This document shows positions 9,818 to 19,142 of a stretch of 64,000 nt of DNA, one piece after another. Under the pieces are notes generated by a model, which ran no database searches, was not told the DNA's origin, and was given only the letters and a program-made list of their open reading frames with translations. Numbering within the stretch: position 1 is the first letter of the stretch; each line of letters starts with the position of its first letter. The stretch lies in assembly GCF_014901205.1 (NCBI RefSeq), contig NZ_JACNMU010000006.1, forward strand, positions 62,001 through 126,000, written 5' to 3'. Source of the stretch: Meridianimarinicoccus sp. MJW13 (lineage in GTDB: Bacteria; Pseudomonadota; Alphaproteobacteria; Rhodobacterales; Rhodobacteraceae). The position numbers and the translations under genes are program-made.

Positions 9818-10918
9818 TCATTTGCCCCGAACCGGCAGGCTGATCCGAAACCGGCTGCCCTTGCCCGGGGTGCTGTCGATCTTCAGGTGACCGCGATGGC
9901 GGTTCATGATGTGCTTGACGATGGCCAGCCCCAGCCCGGTGCCGCCCGCCGATTGCGCCCGGTGATCGTCGGCGCGGTAGAACCGCTCGGTCAGTCGGTG
10001 CAGGTGGATGGTGTCGATCCCCGGCCCCTCGTCGGCCACGGTCACAGCCACCGCGGCCGAGCCGAGATTCGGATCGCGGGCCACCAGTTCGTACTGGATA
10101 TGAATCACCCCGCCCGCGCCGCCGTACTTGATGGCGTTCTCGATCAGGTTGGTGAACACCTGCCGCAACTGGTCCGCATCGCCGCGCACCTGTGGCAGGT
10201 CTGGTGCCGCGCCGATATCGAAGACCACCCCGGCGGCTTCGGCCAGGGGGCGCAGGCTCAGGCAGACCGAATCCACAATGTCCGGCAGCGACTGCAATTC
10301 GGTGGGCCGCACCCGTTCCTCGGATTCCACCCGCGACAGCGACAGCAGGTCGTCCACCAGCCGGTTCATGCGCTCCGCCTCGCGCGCCATGATTTCCAGA
10401 AACCGGTCGCGTGCGGCGGCATCGTCCCGGGCCGGACCGCGCAGGGTTTCGATAAACCCCACAAGGGCGGTCAGCGGCGTGCGCAATTCATGGCTGACAT
10501 TGGCAACGAAGTCGCGGCGCATCTGGCTGGCGGTTTCGATCGAGGTCACGTCCTCAAGGCTGGTCAGCACTGCCGACACCGGGGTGCTTTCGATCGGCGT
10601 GCAGGTGACGCGATAGACCGTTTCGGTGGCCAGATCCTTGTGCACGAAGCGCGCGTGATGTGGGCGGGCATCCTGAAACGTGCCGGCGATGGCGTCGGTC
10701 ACATCCGGATGCCGCAGCACCGTCAGAAAGTGCCGCCCGACCATGTTGCGTCCCAGCAGCTTTTCGGCGCGCGGGTTCAGGGCGACGATGCGTTCGTCCT
10801 GCCCCACAAGGATCAGCGGCAGCGGCACGCCGTTGAGCAGCGCCGATACATCGGTCACCGCAAGGTTGCCGGCCTGTTTGGGCCGAAACGTCTCTGCATC
10901 CTGCGGGGATCGCGCCAT
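9818..10918 (-). CDS. phoR: Phosphate regulon sensor histidine kinase PhoR
   Basis: 366-aa histidine kinase. PAS domain at about residues 22-125 (PLPLILVGQDERIVALNPRAE), HisKA with phospho-acceptor His143 in FVANVSHELRTPLTALVGF, then HATPase_c with N-box NLIENAIKYGG, G1 DEGPGID and G2 GTGLGLAIVKHI. Unlike classic PhoR, no membrane-spanning stretch is visible before the PAS domain, and the upstream gene ends only 40 nt away, leaving little room for one. It should phosphorylate PhoB under phosphate limitation, gated by PstSCAB-PhoU. A kinase of another system is unlikely given the neighbours. Confidence 0.93.
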   Translation of the reverse strand: MARSPQDAETFRPKQAGNLAVTDVSALLNGVPLPLILVGQDERIVALNPRAEKLLGRNMVGRHFLTVLRHPDVTDAIAGTFQDARPHHARFVHKDLATETVYRVTCTPIESTPVSAVLTSLEDVTSIETASQMRRDFVANVSHELRTPLTALVGFIETLRGPARDDAAARDRFLEIMAREAERMNRLVDDLLSLSRVESEERVRPTELQSLPDIVDSVCLSLRPLAEAAGVVFDIGAAPDLPQVRGDADQLRQVFTNLIENAIKYGGAGGVIHIQYELVARDPNLGSAAVAVTVADEGPGIDTIHLHRLTERFYRADDHRAQSAGGTGLGLAIVKHIMNRHRGHLKIDSTPGKGSRFRISLPVRGK

Positions 10919-10958
10919 GGCCGTCTCCTGCGTGGTGTTGCCTGCCGTCAGGGGCGGG

Positions 10959-11492
10959 TCACTCGGCCAGCGGGTCCAGCCCGTCGCGGAAGCGGCGCAT
11001 GTTGGCCTGGTAGCCTTCGGCCGAGCGGGTCAGTCCGGCAATGGCGTCCTCCGTCAGGTCGCGCACGACCTTGGCCGGCACCCCCATTACCAGCGATCCG
11101 TCGGGAATATCCTTGCCCTCGGTCACCAGTGCCCCGGCGCCGATCAGGCAGTTGCGCCCGATTTTCGCACCATTCAGCACCGTGGCGCCCATGCCGATCA
11201 GGCTGTTGTCGCCGATGGTGCAGCCATGCAGCATCGCCTTGTGGGCCACCGTGCAATTGCGCCCGATGGTCAGGGGATAGCCCATGTCGGTGTGCAGCAC
11301 GCAGTTTTCCTGGATGTTGCTGCCCGGTCCGACGTGGATCAACTCGTTGTCGCCGCGCAGGGTGCAGCCGAACCAGACCGAACTGCCGCTGTCCAGCCGC
11401 ACCTTTCCGATCACATTGGCCGTCGGGGCGACCCAGACATCGCCATCCTCGGGCAGCACCGGGGTTTCACCGTTCAATGCATACAGGGTCAT
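10959..11492 (-). CDS. Gamma-class carbonic anhydrase family protein (left-handed beta-helix)
   Basis: 177 aa made of hexapeptide repeats ([LIV]GxxxxIG type: [38 protein letters not shown]), the left-handed parallel beta-helix of gamma carbonic anhydrase/YrdA-PaaY-like proteins. Histidines suited for zinc binding are present in the central coils (AHKAMLHGC). Start ATG at 11492 overlaps the gmk stop as ATGA; a longer frame upstream is only antisense-type reading over gmk. Function may be carbonic anhydrase or a structural/acyl-CoA-related role; the family does not settle it. Probably co-transcribed with gmk and possibly phoR. Confidence 0.85.
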   Translation of the reverse strand: MTLYALNGETPVLPEDGDVWVAPTANVIGKVRLDSGSSVWFGCTLRGDNELIHVGPGSNIQENCVLHTDMGYPLTIGRNCTVAHKAMLHGCTIGDNSLIGMGATVLNGAKIGRNCLIGAGALVTEGKDIPDGSLVMGVPAKVVRDLTEDAIAGLTRSAEGYQANMRRFRDGLDPLAE

Positions 11493-12130
11493 AGCCGCTC
11501 CTCGAATTCCGTGTTGAGCCCGCGCACGAAGGCTGTCAGGCCAGGCCGCCGGATGCGCTTCAGCCGTTCGGCCGTCACGATGGCCTGCACTTCGGCTTCG
11601 GCGATGTCGATATCCTCGTTCACCAGCACATAGTCGTATTCGGCCCAATGGCTGATTTCGTCACGCGACCGCTTCATGCGGCCCGCGATCACCTCGTCAC
11701 TGTCCTGACCGCGGCTGTTCAACCGGCGCTCCAGCTCGGCGATGGAGGGCGGCAGCACGAAGATCGACACCACGTCCTCGGCCCGCAGCGAATTGCGCAC
11801 CTGCTGTCCGCCCTGCCAGTCGATGTCGAGAAGGATGTCCCGGCCCGTTTCCAGCGCGGCCACAACCGGCGATTTCGGGGTGCCATAGAAATTTCCGAAC
11901 ACCTCGGCATGTTCCAGAAGCTCGCCCTCGGCCACCATGCCGCGGAACTGGTCGTGGCTGTGGAAGAAATATTCCCGCCCGTGTGCCTCGCCCGGACGTG
12001 GGGCGCGGGTGGTGGCCGAGACCGAAAAGCCGATCTCGGGATCCCAGGCGCGCAGGCGCTTTGCCAGGGTGGATTTCCCCGCGCCCGAAGGCGATGACAG
12101 GATGATCAGCAAACCGCGACGCTGGGACAT
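11489..12130 (-). CDS. gmk: Guanylate kinase
   Basis: 213 aa. P-loop [10 protein letters not shown] at residues 12-21, GMP-binding elements [13 protein letters not shown] and HGREYFFHS, and [14 protein letters not shown] (conserved acidic segment) identify guanylate kinase, which makes GDP from GMP and ATP. Length is usual. First gene of a minus-strand run, coupled by a 4-nt overlap to the carbonic anhydrase-like gene. Confidence 0.96.
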   Translation of the reverse strand: MSQRRGLLIILSSPSGAGKSTLAKRLRAWDPEIGFSVSATTRAPRPGEAHGREYFFHSHDQFRGMVAEGELLEHAEVFGNFYGTPKSPVVAALETGRDILLDIDWQGGQQVRNSLRAEDVVSIFVLPPSIAELERRLNSRGQDSDEVIAGRMKRSRDEISHWAEYDYVLVNEDIDIAEAEVQAIVTAERLKRIRRPGLTAFVRGLNTEFEERL

Positions 12131-12404
12131 GGGAACCCTTCTGGCTGGACAAGTCGTGCGGCAAATGACGCGGAATAGCCTGTGGGGTCAAGCCCGCGCA
12201 AGCGCCCTGCACGTCCCGGTGCCGGGTGACACAGGCAAACGGAGTTGGCCCCCGCGCCGGACGGTAATCCCAATAAATTAACCAGCGCGTCAAATTGAAC
12301 AACACATTGAGTGAAATCTGTGTCAAATATCCCCCGCCCCCGGCAGGAAATCGACCTCGCAGCGGGGTGGGCAAAACGAGTCTGCAAGGTCAGGGGACTG
12401 TGAT

Positions 12405-13142
12405 ATGCATGGGGAAAGCGACTTCGGCACAAACATGACAAATGTCGTGCCGTTTGGAATAGGCACCGCTGACATGAAACATCCGGCGCTGGCACAGATC
12501 GAAGCCTATTGGGAAGCCCTTCGCGGTGATCGTCTGACCCCGTTGCGGTCCGAGGTTGACCCGCGCGGCATTGATCGCGCGCTGGAACATGCCTTCATCC
12601 TTGAGCGTATTGCCCCCGGCGTGGCCCGGTTCCGGCTGGCCGGGATGCATCTGAACGATCTGATGGGCATGGAAGTGCGCGGCATGCCCGTCACCGCCTT
12701 CATCGCCCCGAAAGCCCGCGACCAGATCAGCGATGCGCTGGAGCATGTGTTCGAAGCCCCGGCCCGCGCCCGTATCCGGCTGACCGGCAGCGCCCCTGTC
12801 GGCGCCTCGAAGGCCGAGGCCGAGATGGTGCTTCTGCCCCTGCGCAGTGATCTGGGCGACATCAGTCGTGCGCTGGGATGTCTGGTGTCACAGAGGATTA
12901 CCGGAAAACCGCCACATCGGTTCGGCATCGCCTCGGTCGACCTGGAGCGTCTGTCGGACAGCGATGTTGAGGTGCCGGAATACCGCCAGGCTGCCAGCGA
13001 CGAACCAGCCCCGGCGATGCAGGAACGTCAGGCGCCCTTCGCATCACCGCACCCCGCGAAAAACGACGCGGCAAAGGACACGGCGGGCGACGGACCGGAC
13101 GGCGCCCGGCATCTGCGGCTTGTGCACAATCGGGACGATTGA
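12405..13142 (+). CDS. PAS domain-containing protein (PAS_5 family)
   Basis: 245-aa soluble protein. Residues about 25-175 resemble the PAS_5 (formerly DUF1457) domain: PALAQIEAYWEALRGDRLTPLRSEVDPRGI, then a segment around FRLAGMHLNDLMGMEVRGMP. The last 70 residues are low-complexity and rich in Pro, Ala and Asp. No kinase or output domain. Family members are mostly uncharacterised in alphaproteobacteria. Stands alone between gmk (divergent) and the DAHP synthase gene (convergent); the 274-nt gap upstream holds no other gene I can see. Confidence 0.7.
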   Translation: MHGESDFGTNMTNVVPFGIGTADMKHPALAQIEAYWEALRGDRLTPLRSEVDPRGIDRALEHAFILERIAPGVARFRLAGMHLNDLMGMEVRGMPVTAFIAPKARDQISDALEHVFEAPARARIRLTGSAPVGASKAEAEMVLLPLRSDLGDISRALGCLVSQRITGKPPHRFGIASVDLERLSDSDVEVPEYRQAASDEPAPAMQERQAPFASPHPAKNDAAKDTAGDGPDGARHLRLVHNRDD

Positions 13143-13167
13143 TCCGATCTGACCACGCCCGACACCG

Positions 13168-13200
13168 AAAAAAGGCGGACCCGAGGGGCCCGCCTTTCTT
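13168..13200. terminator. Intrinsic terminator between the PAS_5 gene and the DAHP synthase gene
   Basis: Arms AAAGGCGG (13171-13178) and CCGCCTTT (13190-13197), with an A-run before and TTTCTT after. Placed between two convergent genes, it can act in both directions. Confidence 0.75.
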
Positions 13201-13219
13201 GTGTCACGATGGCTAAGGG

Positions 13220-14590
13220 TCAGAGCGCGGCAGCCGCTCCGGACCCGCCAGAGGTCGAGAGTTCTTCGGCCACAAGGAACGCCAGTTCCAGCGATTGCGA
13301 GGCATTCAGGCGCGGATCGCAAGCGGTGTGATAGCGCGAGGACAGGTCATCCTCGGTCACGTCGCGCACGCCGCCGGTGCATTCGGTCACGTCCTTGCCG
13401 GTCATTTCGAAATGCACGCCGCCGGGATGGGTGCCCTCGGCCTTGTGGATGGCGAAGAATTCGCGCACTTCGCGCAGCACGCTGTCGAAGGGCCGGGTCT
13501 TGTAACCGGTCGCCGACTTGATGGTGTTGCCGTGCATCGGGTCGCACGACCAGACCACGTTGGCGCCTTCCTCCTGCACGGTCTTGATCAGTCGCGGCAG
13601 ATGCTCGCCCACGCTGCCCGCGCCGAAGCGGGCGATCAGGGTCAGACGTCCGGCTTCGTTATTGGGGTTCAGCTTCTCCATCAGCACCTTGAGATCTTCA
13701 ACGGTGGTGGTGGGCCCGCATTTCAGACCGATGGGGTTTTGTACGCCGCGGCAGAATTCCACATGCGCGCCATCGGGCTGACGGGTGCGGTCGCCGATCC
13801 ACAGCAGATGTCCCGAACCCGCCACCGGCTTGCCGGAGGTGGAATCGATCCGGCACAAGGCTTCTTCGTATTCCAGCAGCAGCGCTTCATGGCTGGTGTA
13901 GAAATCCACCGTGTGCAGGGTCGGCGCCACTTCCGATGACACGCCGGCGGCGTTGATGAAGTCCAGCGCATCCGAGATGCCGTTGGCCATCTCGCTGTAG
14001 CGGTCGATCTCGGCCTTGTCGGTGAAACCCAGCGTCCAGGCGTGCACCTGGTGCATGTCCGCATAGCCGCCCTGGCTGAAGGCGCGCAGCAGGTTCAGCG
14101 AGGCCGCGGCCTGGGTGTAGGCCTGCAACATCCGCCGCGGATCGGGAATGCGCGCTTCCGGGGTGAAGTCGATGTCGTTGATGATGTCGCCACGGTAGGA
14201 TGGCAGTTCCACACCACCGATGGTTTCCGTCGCCGCCGAGCGCGGCTTGGCGAACTGCCCGGCCATACGGCCGATCTTGACCACCGGCACCTTGGCGCCC
14301 CAGGTCAGCACCATCGCCATCTGCAGCATCACCTTGAAGGTGTCACGGATCGAATCCGCGCTGAACTCGCCAAAGCTTTCGGCGCAGTCGCCGCCCTGCA
14401 ACAGGAAGGCCTCGCCGCGTGCGACCTTGGCCAGTTCGGACTTCAGCGTGCGCACTTCGCCGGCAAAGACCAGCGGCGGATAGCTTGAAAGCTGGCTTTC
14501 AACGGCTGCAAGCGCATCTGCATCGGTATAATCCGGCATCTGCACCCGGGGCTTCGTTCTCCAGTCTGATTTCATCCATGAGTTGGTCAT
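13220..14590 (-). CDS. aroG: Class II 3-deoxy-7-phosphoheptulonate (DAHP) synthase
   Basis: 456 aa, plant-type (class II) DAHP synthase catalysing the first step of the shikimate pathway from PEP and erythrose 4-phosphate. Diagnostic blocks: [11 protein letters not shown] with the metal-binding Cys, [40 protein letters not shown] and [12 protein letters not shown]. Start ATG 14590 has GGAGG five bases upstream; an apparent open extension further upstream lacks family similarity and is discarded. Stands alone, convergent with the PAS_5 gene. Symbol usage for class II enzymes varies between genomes. Confidence 0.94.
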   Translation of the reverse strand: MTNSWMKSDWRTKPRVQMPDYTDADALAAVESQLSSYPPLVFAGEVRTLKSELAKVARGEAFLLQGGDCAESFGEFSADSIRDTFKVMLQMAMVLTWGAKVPVVKIGRMAGQFAKPRSAATETIGGVELPSYRGDIINDIDFTPEARIPDPRRMLQAYTQAAASLNLLRAFSQGGYADMHQVHAWTLGFTDKAEIDRYSEMANGISDALDFINAAGVSSEVAPTLHTVDFYTSHEALLLEYEEALCRIDSTSGKPVAGSGHLLWIGDRTRQPDGAHVEFCRGVQNPIGLKCGPTTTVEDLKVLMEKLNPNNEAGRLTLIARFGAGSVGEHLPRLIKTVQEEGANVVWSCDPMHGNTIKSATGYKTRPFDSVLREVREFFAIHKAEGTHPGGVHFEMTGKDVTECTGGVRDVTEDDLSSRYHTACDPRLNASQSLELAFLVAEELSTSGGSGAAAAL

Positions 14591-14786
14591 GGGAGCCTCC
14601 GCTATATCTGGCCCGAGTTGTTTGAGCCGGCTCTGCCTATAGCCGCTAACATTGGAAATGAAAACACGCTTGCAGCGGCTGATTGCTGCGGGCGCGGGGC
14701 GTCTGGGCGGAATATTCAAGCTTCCTCTGGACCCGGCCTTCCAAGTCAGGCTTCTATACGGCACCAAGACCGGCCAGGAGCGTCCC

Positions 14787-15767
14787 ATGACCTCACCCCT
14801 ACCGCCCACCGAGACGCGGCGCTTCGTCTTTGTTCTATTGCCGAAATTCAGCCTGCTGGCCTTTGCCGCGGCAATCGAGGCGCTGCGCCTGGCCAACCGG
14901 ACGGCGACCCGCGAGGTGTTTTCCTGGAGCCTGGTGGGCGAGGATGCGGGGACCGCCACCTGTTCGGCGGGCACCAGCTTTGCCCTTGATGGCGGGCTGG
15001 AGGAGTTGCGGCGGGAAGATGTCATCGTGCTGTGCGGCGGTCTGGATATTCAGGACGCCAGCACCAAGCGCCTGCTGAACTGGTTGCGACGCGAGTCGCG
15101 GCGCGGCTGTACAGTGGCCGGCCTGTGCACCGGCGCGCATGTCATGGCCCGGGCCGGGTTGCTGGACGGGCGCAAGGCCACGATACACTGGGAAAACTAC
15201 GACAGTTTCGCCGAGGATTTCCTGGATGTGGATCTGACCAAGTCGGTCTTCGTGATGGATGGCAACCGCTATACCTGTGCCGGGGGCACCGCGGCCATCG
15301 ACCTGATGCTGAAACTGGTGGCCAATACCGCCGGCAACGATATCGCCTCGAACGTGGCGGACATGCTGATCTATTCCTCGATCCGCACCGATCAGGACAC
15401 CCAGAGGCTGTCGATCCCGACCCGGATCGGGGTGCGGCATCCCAAGCTGGCGGCGGTGATCCAAGAGATGGAACAGAACATCGAAGAGCCGATCAGCCCG
15501 TCGATCCTGGCCCGTGACGTGGGCCTGTCGACGCGGCAACTGGAACGGTTGTTCCGGCGTTATCTGAACCGCTCGCCCAAGCGATACTACATGGAGTTGC
15601 GGCTACAGAAAGCGCGCAACCTGCTGATGCAGACCGATATGAGCGTCATCAATGTGGCGCTGGCCTGCGGGTTCACCTCGCCGTCGCATTTTTCCAAATG
15701 CTACCGCGCGCAATACGAGACCACGCCCTACCGTGAACGCGGGGCGCAGGCGGCGCAGGAAGACTGA
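14787..15767 (+). CDS. GlxA-family transcriptional regulator (DJ-1/PfpI-like domain plus AraC HTH)
   Basis: 326 aa from the ATG at 14787, which has AGGAG just upstream; an in-frame ATG at 14652 would add a 45-residue tail without family similarity. N-terminal glutamine-amidotransferase-like domain ([21 protein letters not shown], with a Cys nucleophile-type elbow [18 protein letters not shown]), C-terminal AraC double helix-turn-helix ([19 protein letters not shown] and [19 protein letters not shown]). This layout is shared by regulators of carnitine, choline and arginine catabolism (CdhR, GbdR, ArgR). The target cannot be deduced from the neighbours. Confidence 0.88.
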   Translation: MTSPLPPTETRRFVFVLLPKFSLLAFAAAIEALRLANRTATREVFSWSLVGEDAGTATCSAGTSFALDGGLEELRREDVIVLCGGLDIQDASTKRLLNWLRRESRRGCTVAGLCTGAHVMARAGLLDGRKATIHWENYDSFAEDFLDVDLTKSVFVMDGNRYTCAGGTAAIDLMLKLVANTAGNDIASNVADMLIYSSIRTDQDTQRLSIPTRIGVRHPKLAAVIQEMEQNIEEPISPSILARDVGLSTRQLERLFRRYLNRSPKRYYMELRLQKARNLLMQTDMSVINVALACGFTSPSHFSKCYRAQYETTPYRERGAQAAQED

Positions 15768-15772
15768 TCCGC

Positions 15773-15823
15773 CTCCGGCGGGAGTATTTGTGCCAAAAAG
15801 AAACAAGGGTCACTCCGCCGGAG
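15773..15823. repeat. Intergenic repeat-like element with GGAGTATTT and AAAAAGAAA, flanked by a 9-bp inverted repeat
   Basis: Between the convergent regulator and dehydrogenase genes. Arms CTCCGGCGG (15773-15781) and CCGCCGGAG (15815-15823) enclose GGAGTATTTGTGCC followed by an A-rich run. The GGAGTATTT...GCCAAAAAGAAA core resembles an intergenic element I recall as repeated in many Rhodobacteraceae genomes; only one copy is seen here. The right arm overlaps the 3' end of the dehydrogenase gene. Confidence 0.5.
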
Positions 15824-16928
15824 TAATGCGGTAGGCGGTGCCGTCGTTTTCCGACAGGAACCAGAGGCTGCCGTCCGGCGCTTCGCGAATGTCGCGGACT
15901 CGGCCAGTCTGCGGCGCCGATAGGCGTTCGGCCTCGGTCCGGGTCTCGCCGTCGATACGGCTGATCATGTCGAATTTCAGCGAGCCCGCGAAGATGTCGC
16001 CACGCCATTGCGGCCAGAGCTTGCCGGAATAGATCACCAGCCCGGACGGCGCGATGGAGGGATCCCAGTAGTGGGCGGGCTGCGCCATCCCCGGTTTCAC
16101 GGTGCCTTCGCCGATCCTTGCGCCCGAGTAGTGGCGGCCATAGGCGATCACCGGCCAGCCATAGTTGGCGCCCTTGCGAATGCGGTTCAGCTCATCCCCG
16201 CCGCGGGCGCCATGTTCGGTGATCCAAAGCTGGCCGCGCGCATCCAGGGCCGCACCCTGCGGGTTGCGATGGCCATAGGACCAGATTTCAGGCCGGGCGC
16301 CGGGGGTGGCGGTGAATGGATTGTCCGCCGGGGCCTGCCCGTCGCGGGTCAGGCGCAGGACGGTGCCGTTGTGGCGCGACAGATCCTGTGCGGCGGCGCG
16401 GTCGCCGCGATCGCCAATGGTCATGAAAAGGGTGCCATCGGGGGCCTCGACCAGACGCGCGCCGAAATGGCGGCCGCCGGAGCTTCCCTTCGCGATCTGG
16501 AACAGCTGCTGCACTTCCGTCAGGCGCGTGCCGTCCTTCGTCAGACGCCCGCGTCCCAGGGCCGTGCCACTGCCGCCCGGCTGGGGCTTGGCATAGGTAA
16601 AGAATACCTCGCGTCGGGTGGCGAAATCGCGCGGCACGAGGATGTCCAGAAGGCCGCCCTGCCCCGGTGTCGCGATCTTTGGAAGGCCCGTCACCGACGT
16701 CGCGCGGCCCTCGCGAACGTGCAACAAGCGCCCGTCGCGTTCGGTGATCAGCAGGCCGCCTCCGGGCAGGAACCCAAGCGCCCAGGGCATGTCGAGACCA
16801 GTGACCATCGGTGTGAGCGTCAGGCGACCGGCGGAACTGTCCACCGTTTGGGCGGTCGCAGAGAGGGACAGCCCGAGACCCAAAGTCACGATGGCGAGAA
16901 GGCGGAAGGAATGTCGAAGCGCGATCAT
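15810..16928 (-). CDS. Secreted PQQ-dependent sugar dehydrogenase family protein
   Basis: 372 aa with a signal peptide (residues 1-26, ending SATAQ) and a six-bladed beta-propeller of the glucose/sorbosone dehydrogenase (GSDH) type: LDMPWALGFLPGGGLLITERDGRL, GGLLDILVPRDF, SSGGRHFGARL, WSYGHRNPQGAALD and WITEHGARGGDELNRI. In YliI/Asd-like relatives the protein oxidises aldose sugars in the periplasm with PQQ. No PQQ synthesis genes are visible in the window. Divergent from the ABC operon to its right. Confidence 0.87.
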   Translation of the reverse strand: MIALRHSFRLLAIVTLGLGLSLSATAQTVDSSAGRLTLTPMVTGLDMPWALGFLPGGGLLITERDGRLLHVREGRATSVTGLPKIATPGQGGLLDILVPRDFATRREVFFTYAKPQPGGSGTALGRGRLTKDGTRLTEVQQLFQIAKGSSGGRHFGARLVEAPDGTLFMTIGDRGDRAAAQDLSRHNGTVLRLTRDGQAPADNPFTATPGARPEIWSYGHRNPQGAALDARGQLWITEHGARGGDELNRIRKGANYGWPVIAYGRHYSGARIGEGTVKPGMAQPAHYWDPSIAPSGLVIYSGKLWPQWRGDIFAGSLKFDMISRIDGETRTEAERLSAPQTGRVRDIREAPDGSLWFLSENDGTAYRITPAE

Positions 16929-16983
16929 ACCCGGAATCTAGCCCCCCTGGCGGTGCATGACCGCAAACATTCCCGTGAGGACC

Positions 16984-17001
16984 CAACGGAAGCTTCCGTT
17001 G
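16984..17001. promoter_or_regulatory. 18-bp perfect palindrome upstream of the LIV-type ABC operon
   Basis: CAACGGAAGCTTCCGTTG reads the same on both strands. It lies 84 nt upstream of the binding-protein start and 56 nt upstream of the divergent dehydrogenase start. Further TTCC/CGGA half-sites follow within 40 nt. This is a likely operator for a dimeric regulator; which one is unknown. Confidence 0.55.
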
Positions 17002-17084
17002 CGGAGACTTCCCATTTCCGCAAGGTCGGACTAGCGTCTGAGTCGTAGGCTTCACGTTCGAAGACTCCAACACGGGAGAAAAAC

Positions 17085-18275
17085 ATGAAAAAACTGCTGA
17101 CGGCCACCGCCGTAACGGCATTGACTGCCGGGTCCGCTTTTGCAGCCGGCGAAGAAATCAAGATCGGTGTTCTTCTGGGCTTCTCGGGTCCGCTGGAATC
17201 GCTTGCCGGGCCGATGGCCGGTGGCGCGGAACTGGCGATTGCCGAAGTGAGCGAGAGCGGCATGCTGATGGATGGCGCCAAGGTCACGCCGGTGCGCGGC
17301 GATTCCACCTGCGTGGACGCGGCTGCGGCCACGGCGGCTGGCGAACGGCTGATCACCTCGGATGGGGTGGCTGCGATCATGGGCGCGATGTGTTCGGGCG
17401 CGACCGGCGCAGTGCTCAGCAACGTGGCCATGCCCAATGGCACGGTGATGATCTCGCCCTCCGCGTCTTCGCCCGGCCTGAGTGCCGCAGAGGACAACGG
17501 ATTGTTCTTCCGCACCGCGCCCTCCGATGCCCGCCAGGGTGTGGTGATGGCCGACATCATCACTGAACGCGGCATTTCGGAAGTCGCCGTGACCTATACC
17601 AACAACGACTATGGCAAGGGGCTGGCCGACAGCTTTGCCCAGGCCTTTGAAGCCGCAGGCGGCACCGTGACCATCGTCGCACCGCATGACGACGGCAAGC
17701 CGGACTATTCGGCCGAGGTTGCCACGCTGGCCTCCGCCGGCGGTGAAGCGCTGGTCGTGGCCGGCTATGTGGACGAGGGCGGATCGGGCATGATCCAGGC
17801 CTCGCTCGACACCGGTGCCTTTGACCTCTTCGTGCTGCCCGACGGCATGGTCAGCGACAAGCTGGAAGAGAACTTCGGCGATGCCATCGAAGGATCCTTC
17901 GGCCAGGCGCCGGGATCGAACTCGGACGGCGGCGCGCTTTACGAAGAGATGGCGACAGCCGCCGGTGTCGACGGTGCCTCGGTTTATTCCAAGGAAGCCT
18001 ATGATGCGGCGGCCTTGATCTTGTTGTCCATGCAGGCCGCGGGCTCGACCGCAGGCGCGGACTTCAAGTCCAAGATCATGGAAGTTGCCAACGCTCCGGG
18101 CGAGCCGATCCTGCCGGGTGAACTGGCCAAGGGTCTGGAAATCCTGAAGAATGGCGGCGACATCGACTATGTCGGCGCCTCTGCCGTGGAACTGATCGAA
18201 CCGGGCGAAGCCGCTGGCGTCTACCGTGAAATCGAGATCAAGGACGGCAAGGTCACGGAGGTCGGCTTCCGCTGA
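17085..18275 (+). CDS. ABC transporter substrate-binding protein, LIV (branched-chain amino acid) family
   Basis: 396 aa with a signal peptide (MKKLLTATAVTALTAGSAFA). Periplasmic binding fold type I: IKIGVLLGFSGPLESLAGPMAGGAELAI at the start, VAAIMGAMCSGATGAVL, and VAVTYTNNDYGKGLADSF are typical Peripla_BP_6/LivJ-type segments. GGGAG lies upstream of the ATG. First gene of an operon containing two ATPases, two small secreted proteins and two permeases. Ligand is unknown: amino acid, amide or urea are all possible for the family. A 12-bp hairpin follows the stop codon. Confidence 0.9.
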   Translation: MKKLLTATAVTALTAGSAFAAGEEIKIGVLLGFSGPLESLAGPMAGGAELAIAEVSESGMLMDGAKVTPVRGDSTCVDAAAATAAGERLITSDGVAAIMGAMCSGATGAVLSNVAMPNGTVMISPSASSPGLSAAEDNGLFFRTAPSDARQGVVMADIITERGISEVAVTYTNNDYGKGLADSFAQAFEAAGGTVTIVAPHDDGKPDYSAEVATLASAGGEALVVAGYVDEGGSGMIQASLDTGAFDLFVLPDGMVSDKLEENFGDAIEGSFGQAPGSNSDGGALYEEMATAAGVDGASVYSKEAYDAAALILLSMQAAGSTAGADFKSKIMEVANAPGEPILPGELAKGLEILKNGGDIDYVGASAVELIEPGEAAGVYREIEIKDGKVTEVGFR

Positions 18276-18283
18276 GGGAAATT

Positions 18284-18313
18284 TGGCATGGCGTCCGACG
18301 CGACGCCATGCCA
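18284..18313 (+). repeat. Strong hairpin after the binding-protein gene
   Basis: Arms TGGCATGGCGTC (18284-18295) and GACGCCATGCCA (18302-18313) with a 6-nt loop. No T-tract follows, so it is more likely an RNA-stabilising or processing stem that keeps binding-protein mRNA in excess over the downstream transporter genes than a full terminator. Confidence 0.65.
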
Positions 18314-18353
18314 TACGCCGCCCCCAAAGAGCTAGAACCAACAAGGGCGCGCC

Positions 18354-19142
18354 ATGATAGCAGTCGAAAATCTGCACAGGCATTTCGGAGGGTTTCGGGC
18401 CGTTGACGGCGCGTCCCTGCGTATCCAGGACAAGTCGATCACCGGATTGATCGGGCCAAACGGCGCCGGTAAATCCACGCTTTTCAATGTGATCGCCGGT
18501 GTTCTTCCACCGACGTCGGGCCGTGTGACCATGGCGGGCGCGGATATCACCGGCCTGCCGCCGCACGAATTGTTTCACAAGGGGGTGCTGCGCACCTTCC
18601 AGATCGCGCATGAGTTCAGTTCGATGACCGTGCGTGAAAACCTGATGGTGGTGCCCGGCGCCCAAGCCGGTGAGACCCTTTGGAACGCCTGGTTCCGGCG
18701 CGCCGCAATCGCGCAGGAAGAAGCCACGCTGCGCAAGCAGGCCGACGAGGTGCTGGAATTCCTGACCATCGACCATCTGGCCGAGGAAAAGGCCGGCAAC
18801 CTGTCGGGCGGGCAGAAAAAGCTGCTGGAGCTGGGCCGCACCATGATGGTGGATGCGCGCATCGTCTTTCTGGACGAGGTTGGCGCCGGGGTGAACCGCA
18901 CCCTGCTGAACACCATCGGCGACGCCATCATTCGCCTGAACAAGGAACGCGGCTATACCTTCTGCGTGATCGAGCACGACATGGACTTCATCGGCCGCCT
19001 TTGCGACCCGGTGATCTGCATGGCCGAGGGCAAGGTGCTGGCCGAGGGGACGTTGGATGAGATCAAGGCCAACGAACAGGTGATCGAGGCCTATCTGGGC
19101 ACCGGCCTGAAGAACAAGGTTCAGGCGGAGGCCAGCACATGA
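18354..19142 (+). CDS. livG: LIV-type ABC transporter ATP-binding protein (LivG-like)
   Basis: 262-aa ATPase. Walker A GPNGAGKST, Q-loop RTFQIAHEFSSMTVRENLM, signature LSGGQKKLLELGR, Walker B IVFLDEVGAGVN, and H-loop VIEHDMDFI with the C-terminal LAEGTLDEIKANEQVIEAYLG tail typical of LivG (BCA_ABC_TP_C). Walker B carries Val-Gly-Ala where Pro-Thr/Met-Ala is more common. The stop overlaps the start of the second ATPase. The symbol is family-level; the substrate is not established. Confidence 0.9.
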   Translation: MIAVENLHRHFGGFRAVDGASLRIQDKSITGLIGPNGAGKSTLFNVIAGVLPPTSGRVTMAGADITGLPPHELFHKGVLRTFQIAHEFSSMTVRENLMVVPGAQAGETLWNAWFRRAAIAQEEATLRKQADEVLEFLTIDHLAEEKAGNLSGGQKKLLELGRTMMVDARIVFLDEVGAGVNRTLLNTIGDAIIRLNKERGYTFCVIEHDMDFIGRLCDPVICMAEGKVLAEGTLDEIKANEQVIEAYLGTGLKNKVQAEAST

